DNA of 57,220 nt. It comes from Symbiodinium natans (Eukaryota; Sar; Dinophyceae; Suessiales; Symbiodiniaceae). The notes below the pieces were generated by a model. That model was not told the origin of the DNA and searched no databases. It saw nothing but the letters and a program-made list of their open reading frames with translations. The translations under genes were made by a program, and so were the position numbers. Positions 23,768-32,609 of this stretch are shown here, piece after piece. The first letter of the stretch is position 1; every line of letters starts with the position of its first letter. The stretch covers positions 1-57,220 of the forward strand of contig CAJNDS010000864.1 of NCBI GenBank assembly GCA_905221605.1, in the 5' to 3' direction.

Positions 23768-24355
23768 CTACCCACTCCAGAATGACGGCATATCATTGGG
23801 GACAGCATCGGACATCGCTTGCAAAAGCAAATTGACTTTATCGGCAGTGAAACGCCATGCAAGCAAAAGATGCTGCTCCAAATGCGCTTTTATGAGGTAA
23901 ATTGGAAAATCTTCCTGGCTATGCACAATGATTGGCCTGGCCCAGGCTAAAAGGGCATTCTGCTGTGGTCCAGGCGGACGTCTGAACATAGCCAGTAACG
24001 CCCCGTACTCCTGGGCAAGCTCGTTCCTCAGATCCTGCGAAAGATCTCGAAGGTGGTGTGCAAGCCAGGCACGATGACCTCCAACAGAGTGCGCGAGTTC
24101 GGCCGCAGCAACCATGGCGAGGGTCCGTTGATTAGGACGTCCTTGGGCTGCCGAGGCATCGCGGATTCCTTGCAGTACGAGGAGCTTGGTGAGCGATATC
24201 CAGCCAGCACTACAAGTGTGGCCGTGGCCTTCGAGGATTGGCTCGCTGGAAAAGATCTCCGGGTGTTCGTAAGGGTAGCATCTTTCCCAGTCACTGTCGC
24301 CATCTCCATTGACAGCAGTGTAAAGGCTGCCACCAATGACCAACGAAGCAGCCAT
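23768..24355 (-). CDS. Unknown protein A1, paralogue of 28867-29502
   Basis: A 195-codon minus-strand frame. The C-terminal half matches the frame at 28867-29502 in pattern: PIIVHSQED against PLIIHEIVED, HLLLAWRFTADKV against KLLLAWTLIEVIA, and a shared LLQ block near a Phe-Trp ending. The composition (Leu, Ala, Gln rich; LRDLSQDLRNELAQEYGALL) suggests a helical protein without membrane segments. It sits in the same strand direction as the B1/B2 pair, so the A and B genes look like one duplicated set. No known domain is recognised. Confidence 0.4.
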   Translation of the reverse strand: MAASLVIGGSLYTAVNGDGDSDWERCYPYEHPEIFSSEPILEGHGHTCSAGWISLTKLLVLQGIRDASAAQGRPNQRTLAMVAAAELAHSVGGHRAWLAHHLRDLSQDLRNELAQEYGALLAMFRRPPGPQQNALLAWARPIIVHSQEDFPIYLIKAHLEQHLLLAWRFTADKVNLLLQAMSDAVPNDMPSFWSG

Positions 24356-24525
24356 GCCGGGCAGTTAGTTCGGGGAGGGCAAGCGGGCGCCTGCTCCTGT
24401 GAGCCCTGGCGGCACGGAACAAGGGGGCAAGTTAGCGGGTAATACCATCACTCCTTTATGTTCGTGGCTGAGAGGGCTATGAGCCACAGGAACAAACTGT
24501 CAATTCATGCGGGGGACTAGGGCGT

Positions 24526-24776
24526 GTGAGTGCGGGCGCACTCACGTACCCAACATCAAATCACTCCCGCACCCGCACAAGATTCTCCGCAGGTAATACT
24601 CGGGAGCAAGGGAGCAACCCGAACGGGAGCCCCTGAGCCGCTTCACTGAGCCCCTGCTCGGAAATTGCGGTGAGGGGTCACTGCTCGTCAAACTTGTACA
24701 GAGAACGTAAATGGATCTACTGCCTTGAGAAGAGATGCAGGTTCCTACACCGCCGTGTGAGTGCGGGCGCACTCAC
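24526..24776. repeat. 250-base module flanked by identical perfect hairpins
   Basis: The palindrome GTGAGTGCGGGCGCACTCAC (9-bp stem, GG loop) occurs at 24526-24545 and again, in the same orientation, at 24757-24776. The identical stretch extends to 25 bases including flanks. The segment between them has no evident coding content. Candidate explanations are terminal repeats of a small non-autonomous element, a duplicated regulatory hairpin, or RNA ends. Confidence 0.6.
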
Positions 24777-24790
24777 GTGGCATGAGCAAC

Positions 24791-25411
24791 TCAACCGTCC
24801 TCCTCCACTTGCCCAGTGACTGGGGTCCTAGCCTGGCTAGAGGAGGGGAAGAGTATAGCATTGTTTCGCATTCGCGCGACACCCAAGTCCATCAATTCCG
24901 TAACATGAAGCTGCAATTTGAAATGGGTGCAGTTCACACGCACGACGGGCACAACACGCTGTGTACTGGCGAAGGTTGACGTCGATGTCACAAAACGCCT
25001 GCGCGATGCCCAAGCCCCGATGATACCTCCCCAGCGCCGACAAACAGCAGCCACTCTCGCGGTTTCCCTCAGGGACGGGAGGGCAACCCTATAATTCTCG
25101 ACTCCAGGAGCGACGTGAGGGAGGCGAGTATAACAACAACCCCAATTCGACTGTTGTTGCCGCCAGAGGTACACTTGTGGAGGCTCAGAGAGGCCTTCGC
25201 GCGGCTCTATAATTAACCACAGGCTCAAGCACACAGTGCACGCATCAAAGAGGATACAACGCAATGCATCCAATGGGCAGTCGTGAAGGTGTCTATCGCT
25301 GTGCCTGGAGGCGGGCCTACAGCAGGCCGACGTAGGGCTCAACTGCGAGACAATCACAAGCAGCGGAGCAAGACGTTCCATATGGATTTGAGGGCTGGAT
25401 GCCTCAACCAT
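24791..25411 (-). CDS. Hypothetical ORF, low confidence
   Basis: A 206-codon open minus-strand frame, rich in Arg, Cys and Ser, with a central hydrophobic part (LFDACTVCLSLWLIIEPREG). It lies between A1 and B1 on the same strand. Nothing in it resembles a known family, and its composition is less protein-like than its neighbours. It may be a decayed third member of the local gene set. Confidence 0.22.
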   Translation of the reverse strand: MVEASSPQIHMERLAPLLVIVSQLSPTSACCRPASRHSDRHLHDCPLDALRCILFDACTVCLSLWLIIEPREGLSEPPQVYLWRQQQSNWGCCYTRLPHVAPGVENYRVALPSLRETARVAAVCRRWGGIIGAWASRRRFVTSTSTFASTQRVVPVVRVNCTHFKLQLHVTELMDLGVARMRNNAILFPSSSQARTPVTGQVEEDG

Positions 25412-25608
25412 GTCAGTGATGCCTTCCTGAGGGGAAGGCGGTGGACTACCTCGGATCTACAGAGTTGACCTGAGCCAGCACTGCACAGCACCCATGAAAA
25501 AGTCCCGCCAACACATTCCCTAGAATGCAAAACCGCGAAAGCAGTGTGTAACTGGAGAACGAGACCCTCATGCCTCCAATGCCAAGCATCAGTGAAGGGG
25601 GGGGGTCC

Positions 25609-27019
25609 CTACTGCATTTTCAGGAATATGTTTGCATTCGGAGCAAAAGCTCGGAGTACTGCCGACGCAGGACTCGCAACTGCCCCTTGTGAGTCGGCCA
25701 GGACAAAAGATCGACACTCGAGGTGCCCACTGCGTTCCCTCATCGCTTGCACGCATTTGACCATCAACAGGGACACAGGCCAGCTACAAGAAGCCAAAAT
25801 AGGGCAAGGTAGGTCATTCCAATCGCTTGGGTTGAGGAGCTGCAGGTGCCAGGACGGCCAGCCAACAGTGACGGGTGGATGCGCAGCCCTTACAGCCTGG
25901 AGATCATTGTAGGCATATACAGTGAACGGTGTGCCCACCGGCCAATCTACCAGGGCACAGCACGGAGGGACAGGTAGGTGACTAAGTTGCGAAACAGCGA
26001 AGACCCCAAGAAGGTCTGGCTGCAGGCGGTTCGGGCACAAAGCACATAAGGCAGGGAAAAGTTGAGTGGTAAGTTGGAGAGTATCCCCTTCAAGAGCTTC
26101 TTGTCGAAAGGGGGCAACGCACCAAACGATTTGAATCATACAGCCTTGATGTTGAGTAACGCGCACAAGGGTGAGATTGGCAACAAGGCCAGCATACCTT
26201 ACCCTACAACGAGAAGCTGCTTCACGGACTGACCAAGGGGCAGGCACGTGACGCTGCAAGGTGGACTGTGTGCGAGGCCATAGACTGCCACAGTGGCCCT
26301 CTGCCTGCGGGTGAGGAGAATCCATTTGGGCAGGCCAATGATGCTCATGAGCAAGTCGCCCGCCCAGGAGCTGCCTTGCAGGAGTTTGATTAGCAAAGTC
26401 AGCCGTAAACGGTGAACGCAGTCGGAGGAAGCGGAGGCTCGCGAGTGGGAAGTCTCCAACTGCATGGACGTCGTAAGTGCATTCGTCAAGAGGCGTGACT
26501 CCAAAGAACGCTCCGGCGTGTTCCCCCGTGGGAATCGCAAAGAAGGGCATTCCCCTCAGACCTTCCAAGAGAAGTCGGAACCAGTGCGAATTAACTGATG
26601 CAAGACAGGCCACAGACTGGATAGCACCAATGAAGCATGTGCCAATGAAAGTCTAAGCCGCCCGAGACCTGTCCGATCTTTATTTCTTGTCTTATGCTCC
26701 AACTAAGCCAGGCCTGGAAGGCATCAGCGGCATTTTCAGTGCCGTGAACACTCTGCAATGGCAGGGCAAGAACAACCTTGATGTTGCAGAGATCCACAAG
26801 AAGGCGTTGCGCGACTGACGATGTCAGTCTTTGCACAGGGTCCTCTCCCCCTCCGCAAAGAGGAATTAGAGGGTTATTGCCTAGGACCAGCGTCAAGGCC
26901 ACCGGGGACAAATCCAAGGACAGAGCTTGCGGCAGAGCAAGAGTACGGGCGTACTCAAGCTGCCTTGGGTCGCTGTCAAGGCAATCTTCCTCTGTTGACA
27001 TGCTCAAGTTGGGCCGCAA
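25609..27019 (-). pseudogene. Unknown protein B1, paralogue of B2, one frame change
   Basis: The frame from 27019 (ALSLDLSPVALTLVLGNN, VQRLTSSVAQRLLVDLCNIK) runs to about 26610, and sense then continues in another minus frame from 26613 to 25609. Both parts align in order with B2 (27077-28519). The strongest shared block is LVDWPVGTPF against LVDWPVGTVF. The last 60 residues match as MRERSGHLECRSFVLADSQG against MRQRSGYLESRAFVLCDEQG, ending in a LLKY-like strand. This C-terminal module alternates strands and one helix in a way that could be a ubiquitin-like (beta-grasp) fold; that is only a guess. A single-base change near 26610 broke this copy. Confidence 0.5.
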
Positions 27020-27076
27020 GGCAACGAGTCGTATAGTGTGGCGGCAGGAAAGTGACGTCGCGGGGCAGCCTCAGAC

Positions 27077-28519
27077 TCACATGAGCCAAAGCTCTACTAC
27101 GCTAGTGTGAGCCAAAAGGCGGCAAGAAGGCGTTACCAATGCAGCAAAGCCAGCCGTCCTAGCATCAAAGTAGGCTGTGGGAGGCGGAGACCAATCTAAA
27201 CAGGTGACCTTCTCGAAGGTGAGGCACTTATACTTAAGAAGCACCCTCGCATCCTCATGGAACGCTGTTTGGATTTTGGTGCACGTGTCCGCAACAAAGC
27301 CCTGTTCATCGCAAAGTACGAAAGCACGACTTTCAAGGTAACCACTCCGTTGCCGCATGTGTTGCCCAATTAGTATTTGCAACGTTAGGACCGGCAGCAT
27401 TGGATCGATTGTGAGATTGAGAGGGAGCATCCCATCAGGCGGATTGACAATACAGAGGCGCCTACTAAAGTAAGACCCTACCAGGACCGGATGCGCCTCT
27501 ACCATGTGCTCAAAGGAGGGGAAGGCAACAGCAATAAAGACCGTGCCAACAGGCCAATCAACCAGAAAGCTGACTAGAGGGACAGCAAAAGTCAGTCCCT
27601 GGACAACTACTTGGATTTGCACCAGATTGAGATCAAGTCGGAAGGCCATGTTTTCCAGGAGGAGCGGAAGAAGTTCAGCGCCTAGTTGGGTAGAGTCGAG
27701 GAGGTACCACTCTCCGTGCGTGTAGGGTGAGCAACACATGGTATACTTGAGCATACATCCAAACTCGAGTCCAACTTCAACGAGGACGAAGGTGGCGATG
27801 TGGCCAACGAAGGCACAGGTCGCACCAAGACCCTGTTCGTGAAAGGCGCAGGCCGGTTGGGTGGTGAACTGGTACTCTTGCACTCGTGGCGCACCGGTGC
27901 CATTCTCGGCTGGGAGGGGCCCAGAGGGGCGTTTAAGAACGCCAGGCCAAAAACCATGGTGGGTGGCACGAGCAAGCAGGGTGGGAGGTGACCTTTGGTA
28001 TGCGAGAAGAGGTGCATGAAGACGGAAAACAGGCAGACAGGACAGCGAGCTCAACCGAAGAAAAAACACCTCGTAGCTGCCCAGGGTGGTAGTGGCAATT
28101 CTGCAAGATGCATGCAATGTTACCGGGAGCGCAATTATATACGCCTGCCCGATGTGGCCAGCAAGTACATTATGCCACGCCACACTCACTGAACCCATAG
28201 CGCGCAGAGTTTGCAACCCCCATTGCTGCCACTCAAGGCATCCGCATCCATCTATCTCCCTTAACTGGAGGGCAAGTCCCTTGGACCAACAGCGGTGGAT
28301 AAGCTGGAGAGCAGCCCCAACCAATTCGGAGGACTTTACATCGGCATCCAAGTGTGCACGAATGGAGACCGTGCCAGCCAGCTGCATAATGCAAAAGGCG
28401 ATACTGGACTCCACGGTGCAGAATTTGTTGTCATACGAGAAGAGGCAGGGCGAAGTATGGATGGAAGAGCCAAGAATCTTCCTAAGATGATCCGGCGCCA
28501 AATCCAGACAGAAGGCCAT
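27077..28519 (-). CDS. Unknown protein B2, intact paralogue of B1
   Basis: An uninterrupted 480-codon minus-strand frame. Blocks shared with B1 run along its whole length: AFCLDLAPDHLRKILGSS near the start, a central VGHIATFVLVEVGLEFGCML region, LVDWPVGTVFIAVAFPSFEH and the C-terminal MRQRSGYLESRAFVLCDEQG. Conservation of the full reading frame between two diverged tandem copies is good evidence that this is a real protein. Its start may lie a few codons upstream or downstream. No catalytic motif or membrane segment is obvious. It belongs to the repeated unit that ends at the poly(A) of 21.18 kb or to cargo captured by it. Confidence 0.55.
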   Translation of the reverse strand: MAFCLDLAPDHLRKILGSSIHTSPCLFSYDNKFCTVESSIAFCIMQLAGTVSIRAHLDADVKSSELVGAALQLIHRCWSKGLALQLREIDGCGCLEWQQWGLQTLRAMGSVSVAWHNVLAGHIGQAYIIALPVTLHASCRIATTTLGSYEVFFLRLSSLSCLPVFRLHAPLLAYQRSPPTLLARATHHGFWPGVLKRPSGPLPAENGTGAPRVQEYQFTTQPACAFHEQGLGATCAFVGHIATFVLVEVGLEFGCMLKYTMCCSPYTHGEWYLLDSTQLGAELLPLLLENMAFRLDLNLVQIQVVVQGLTFAVPLVSFLVDWPVGTVFIAVAFPSFEHMVEAHPVLVGSYFSRRLCIVNPPDGMLPLNLTIDPMLPVLTLQILIGQHMRQRSGYLESRAFVLCDEQGFVADTCTKIQTAFHEDARVLLKYKCLTFEKVTCLDWSPPPTAYFDARTAGFAALVTPSCRLLAHTSVVELWLM

Positions 28520-28866
28520 TGCGCGAGTTAAGGGTCAGTGCTCCCATAACGAGCGCTTGAGCAAAATAACTGTCACGCATGTGCCAACTATATTCGGATG
28601 GGGAGGGGTAGGTGATCACAATGTTAGCAGTGATCAAACAACGAAGCAAATAACAGAGGAGCACGTAAAGGTACGAATACCATAAGCGGCAATAAAGCCC
28701 ACCGAGCACAAAGTACAAGGGGCAACCACACCCTCACTCAGTGGACACATTGGCACATAGCTCCACTGTCTGCGAACAGATGGCCAAAGTGAGGTGGGTC
28801 CAGCCAGGGGCATTAAAGCCAATAACGTGACTCTGGATCTATTGTGTGAGAAGAAACAAAGAATGA
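28520..28866. other. Spacer between B2 and A2, no gene recognised
   Basis: AT-richer; the minus-strand frame translates to a Tyr/Leu/Cys-rich hydrophobic stretch (LWYSYLYVLLCYLLRCLITA) that could be a membrane segment or chance. No domain is recognised. Confidence 0.35.
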
Positions 28867-29502
28867 CTACCACGGCCAAAAGAAGTGATAGGGGAATTGT
28901 TCACACTCACACAGTTCACGGGCAATGACTGTTGCTCTTGGCGTTAAGACCTGGAGTAATGCCTCTACCCTACCCCATCCAATTTTGTGCCCGATTAAAG
29001 CCCCGACAACTCGTGAAGACCACTTGGGGGTCAAAGAAAAGTGCTCCGAAAGTGATTGGGCAAGCGCACGTTCTCCAACGCACGAGATGGCACGGAGATT
29101 TGGTGCACTTATTTTCCATAGCATTGACACGGTAGCGCGAGGTTGAGTGGCAGCGTCCAGCCTTGCAATGACTTCAATGAGAGTCCATGCAAGTAGGAGT
29201 TTTTCCTCATCCAGATCTTCGACAATCTCGTGAATGATCAGTGGATTACCAAAGGAGACGCCTCGATATAAACGATCCTTATGGTACGGGGAAAGGGCTT
29301 CGTTCGACTTGCTTTCCTCTAAGAGAGCCACGAGGATCGCTCCCGCTGCAGCAGGGAGAACTGCGCGTTCGAAGTCAGCTGTGCTGGAATGACTACCAAT
29401 GGCTTCATGGTAACGCCAAGCCAGGAGGCAGCGTGTGGCGGCCAGCATGTTTGGTTGTGCCCGGGCGTTCACAACTGGTCTGAGCCAAGATGCCGCCATC
29501 AC
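28867..29502 (-). CDS. Unknown protein A2, paralogue of A1
   Basis: A 211-codon minus-strand frame with helical composition (AAAGAILVALLEESKSNEAL, PLIIHEIVEDLDEEKLLLAW, TLIEVIARLDAATQPRATVS) ending near FPYHFFWPW. It matches A1 around the PLIIHEIVED and KLLLAW blocks. Order on the minus strand is A2, B2, B1, a weak ORF, A1. No known domain is recognised, and both A copies lack signal peptides. Confidence 0.45.
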   Translation of the reverse strand: MMAASWLRPVVNARAQPNMLAATRCLLAWRYHEAIGSHSSTADFERAVLPAAAGAILVALLEESKSNEALSPYHKDRLYRGVSFGNPLIIHEIVEDLDEEKLLLAWTLIEVIARLDAATQPRATVSMLWKISAPNLRAISCVGERALAQSLSEHFSLTPKWSSRVVGALIGHKIGWGRVEALLQVLTPRATVIARELCECEQFPYHFFWPW

Positions 29503-29539
29503 GAAAGAGGGAGGGTGGTTGAAATGGGGACTACACGCA

Positions 29540-30405
29540 TCACAACGAGGGGGGTGTTACCCACAATCCCCTACGCGGAACAGCTGTAACATCAACGCGT
29601 CTCCTTTTATCGTCTCTTTGCCTCTCGACCTCTAGTATATCCTGAACTTCCAGGATAAGGCGCTTGGACACCCTGTTGGTGGTTGCCTTTGGGCGCTTTG
29701 GGAGAGCAGGGCTATGACACGCGATACCCGCAGCGTTTAACGCTTCAACTGCCGCATTAAATTTTCGTGGTGGTAATAGCAAAGACATCTTGTAGGTTAG
29801 CAAATTCCTGGTTAGGTGTGACCTGTGGATGACAGTGCTGCCCCTGGATGAGCTGAACCAACGCTTCAGTAGCCCCTTCGATGAAGGGCGAAACTGCATT
29901 TCTATTTTTGACGTACACCCCGTCATGTACCCAAAGCACCGCTCTCTCTTCCTTGTGGCTTCTCGACTTCCGCCTTCTTTCCTCCTGTCGTCGCTGTCTT
30001 GAGGATGCTCAGTCCTGGCTGTGGCTTAACAACAGAGTCCTGCAGGCAGGTAATCGCGTCTATTTCCATGTCCGAGCCCGAAGGCTGGCGCGGAGAACGA
30101 CCTTTCCCCGCTTTCTGGCGGCGACCCCCGCTCAAAGCCCACCAAGCCCGATTAGCGGATACAAGTTTCACGTTGCGTTTGCCTTTGCACAACCTAGACC
30201 CGGTTTTGTAGAGATACGTTCTCCACCCTTTCTCCACCGCCGCCCAGGGACTAATGGCGTTAAACGTAACTTCCGCAACAAGAACCTCCGTCAGAAGAAG
30301 GCTACAATCACCGAAGACGACCTCTAAGTCGACGACGCCCGATACGGGGATCTTCCCCCCCGAAGCGTTGTACAGAGTGACCTCTCTCTCGTGCTTCTTG
30401 ACCAC
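29540..30405 (-). pseudogene. Fragment of copia-type pol, probable aspartic protease region
   Basis: The first part (30405-29923) reads TLYNASGGKIPVSGVVDLEV, LLTEVLVAEVTFNAISPWAA and VEKGWRTYLYKTGSRLCKGK. This resembles the C-terminal half of retroviral-type aspartic proteases of copia-like elements, but the catalytic Asp-Thr/Ser-Gly lies upstream and is not present. A second frame (about 29939-29757) continues with FIEGATEALVQLIQGQHCHP and FANLQDVFAITTTKI, then another shift. It is cut off at the right by the 3' box of the second retroposed copy, so it is a fossil fragment. Confidence 0.4.
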
Positions 30406-30429
30406 TCTGAATCCGCTAAGGTGTTCCTA

Positions 30430-30497
30430 TTTTTTTTTTCCTCTGGCGCCTCTTTACTACATCAGTAGCACAGTAGGCCGGTCTTGTTGGGCTCGAC
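30430..30497 (-). mobile_element. Polyadenylated 3' end of a retroposed element, copy B
   Basis: The minus strand from 30497 to 30448 repeats the 50-base box of copy A exactly, followed by a short variable stretch (GCCAGAGG) and a run of 10 A (T run at 30430-30439). The variable bases between box and A run differ from copy A. Two independent insertions, each with its own tail, are the simplest reading. The flanking DNA here is copia-type pol; in copy A it is a minisatellite next to a Gag-like ORF. Confidence 0.6.
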
Positions 30498-31860
30498 AAA
30501 AAGGGTGAAACAGAGTCAGCGCACACAACCCGCCAGACACAACACGAAACCACCAAAGAACAGACACCGAAGAAACAAAGCGAGCAATCGCGCTAAACTA
30601 CTAGATACCCCACGGACTCAGTACTCGAGGTCGTCAATGAAGTCCCGGTGCACAAGGAAGCACAGAGCTTGTGGGGGATTCGCAAAATGCGACATTGCCA
30701 GATTCACAAAACCACCATCATGTAGCCACTGGTGCGACAGCGGTTAGTCAACCCGAGGTCATCAGACGAGGTTCGGATCGCTTAATCGTTGTCAAGGAAA
30801 GACAACCAACACTCAATGGCGAAAGGATGTTGCAAGTCAGACTCCCAAGGGGGGATGAAAGATGTGCATATGCCCCATGGTGGTCAGCCAGTGGGGACTT
30901 AACAGCAAGAACAATCCAGGCCAGACCGGCCCAGGGCACTCCATGGTGGTCAGCCAGTGGAGTAGCTCCGAGCACAGGGTTCACCAGTCAACCTGGCGCA
31001 CAAGTGCCCACCCTCAAAGGTGCCCGCGCACGGCCAGAGGGGGGGGCGAGAGTAGCAGCAGCTACCGATTACCTGGCGCACAAGGGCCCACCCTCAGAGG
31101 TGCCGGCGCACGGTCAGAGGGGGGGCGAGAGTAGCAGCAGCTACCGATTCCACGGGGAAAGTCCACGGCGAGTTATCAAACCCTTAACGCCACAGGGTTT
31201 TAATGACACCGAGGGACCTCCCAGTCCAGGCATCTCACACAAGGCTACGCCACTTTGGCACTGGCCTGCGCATCGGCACGCATCAGGTCCCTTCACCCAA
31301 ACCCGCGAGGTACGTCGGTAAGGAGACGGGAGGGCTCACATCACCATCATGCAGCCACCAATGCGAATACATTCAGCACCAGCCAAGGCCGTTCACGAGA
31401 TGGTTCACAGTTTCGCCATCACAGGTGGAGCAAAGTCGTGCCTCAGCACGGAACGTTGTAGGTGTCAACCTTCGTGTTCCGAAGTATAAAGTTGCCCCAT
31501 GGTGGTCAGCCAGTGGGGACTTAACGGCAAGAACAAAGGGGTAGGACCAGCCCAGAGTACTCCATGGTGGTCAGCCAGTGGAGCCTCTCCGAGCACAAAG
31601 CGCCACGTTCTTTTGACTCACAAGAGCTCGTCCGCCGGCCAAAGCAGGCTTGACTGCTTCGTTCCACTCAGAGCCATCAGGTGAACCAAAGCAGGCGAGG
31701 ACCCCACCTGCCCCGCAGGAAGCGGGAGAGTCCCCCAGTCGAAACTTCGCACTCAAGGCCAAGCAACTATCTCCTTGGCCGGTGAGGGTTGAGGGTTCAA
31801 TACACAGACTCAGACCGTCCATGCCCAAACTGACAGACGTCGGCGAGGAGATGTGAGGGC
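30498..31860 (-). mobile_element. Repeat body of retroposed element, copy B
   Basis: It closely matches 21245-22110 and 22350-22740 of copy A. Differences include an internal tandem duplication (TACCTGGCGCACAAG..GGCGAGAGTAGCAGCAG twice at about 30980-31150) and a deletion of about 250 bases near 31345. Four copies of CCATGGTGGTCAGCCAGTGG are present. The minus-strand frames are short and broken. The similarity fades beyond about 31700. Confidence 0.55.
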
Positions 31861-32530
31861 TCACATCACGCTTGGCCACCTACCGATGGGGAGGTAGTCA
31901 TGTATGGCTGCTTTGACGCAAGCAGAGATAGACACCAAGCAGGCAGGGAACCCCGTAGCAACCCAAGCACAGGCGAGAATGGCTCTCGTGAAGGCCAGGT
32001 TGTTCACAGGTGCTCGATGGCACATTGCCAGGGAAGTGGAAACCTGATCTCCGCATAGGAGTGTCCACAACCCGGAAGCAGCATCCCCTAGCTGGTCTCT
32101 CCCAATAGGCATGACGTCGTTGTACGCCAAGGGGGTGTCACCTTCCAGACGAGAGATGGCCAACCCTCTAGTCCAAGGGGTTCACACTTGATCGTAGCAC
32201 ATAGAAGCAGGCAACCTGCCCACCTAGAGGGGGCAGAGGAAAGGAAGATTGGCCGTTTTACGGATGACAGAGCTGGAACGTCCAGGCAGGACCGGCCCAG
32301 GGCAGTCCGTGGCAGATGGCCAGTGGAGCAACCACGAAAGAAAAGCCCCCCGTCACCATAGGCACAACGCAGGGCCGACACAGAAGGGTGTTCACAGGTG
32401 CAGGCAGTGAGCACACCGAAGACAAGCACGATCCAATCCGTGGCATAGACCACGAGAGGGTTGCCAAACCAAGAATATCCCGAGGTAGTCTTGCGGCATG
32501 TATCGGCGAGGAGATGTGAGGGCTCACATC
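31861..32530 (-). pseudogene. Decayed repeats of the DVSPHISSPT coding module
   Basis: The minus-strand translation contains RDVSPHISSPT twice (near 31860 and 32520) with NLAFTRAILACAWVATGFPA between them. The same two blocks occur in the frame at 22625-23485. Several frame changes and stops separate them. This is a tandemly duplicated, decayed version of that frame, with a unit of about 0.66 kb. Confidence 0.45.
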
Positions 32531-32609
32531 ACGCTAGGCAGCATGCCATGAAAGGACTCAATGGCGCGTTCATGGCGTCAGTAGGAGCCCTCAGATGACA
32601 GCTTGCTGT

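Noticed and set aside
27100-27125. Partial match to the dinoflagellate spliced leader (reverse strand GAGCCAAAA)
   Set aside because: Only about ten bases agree, the rest differs, and it lies at the end of the B2 frame and not at a mRNA start.
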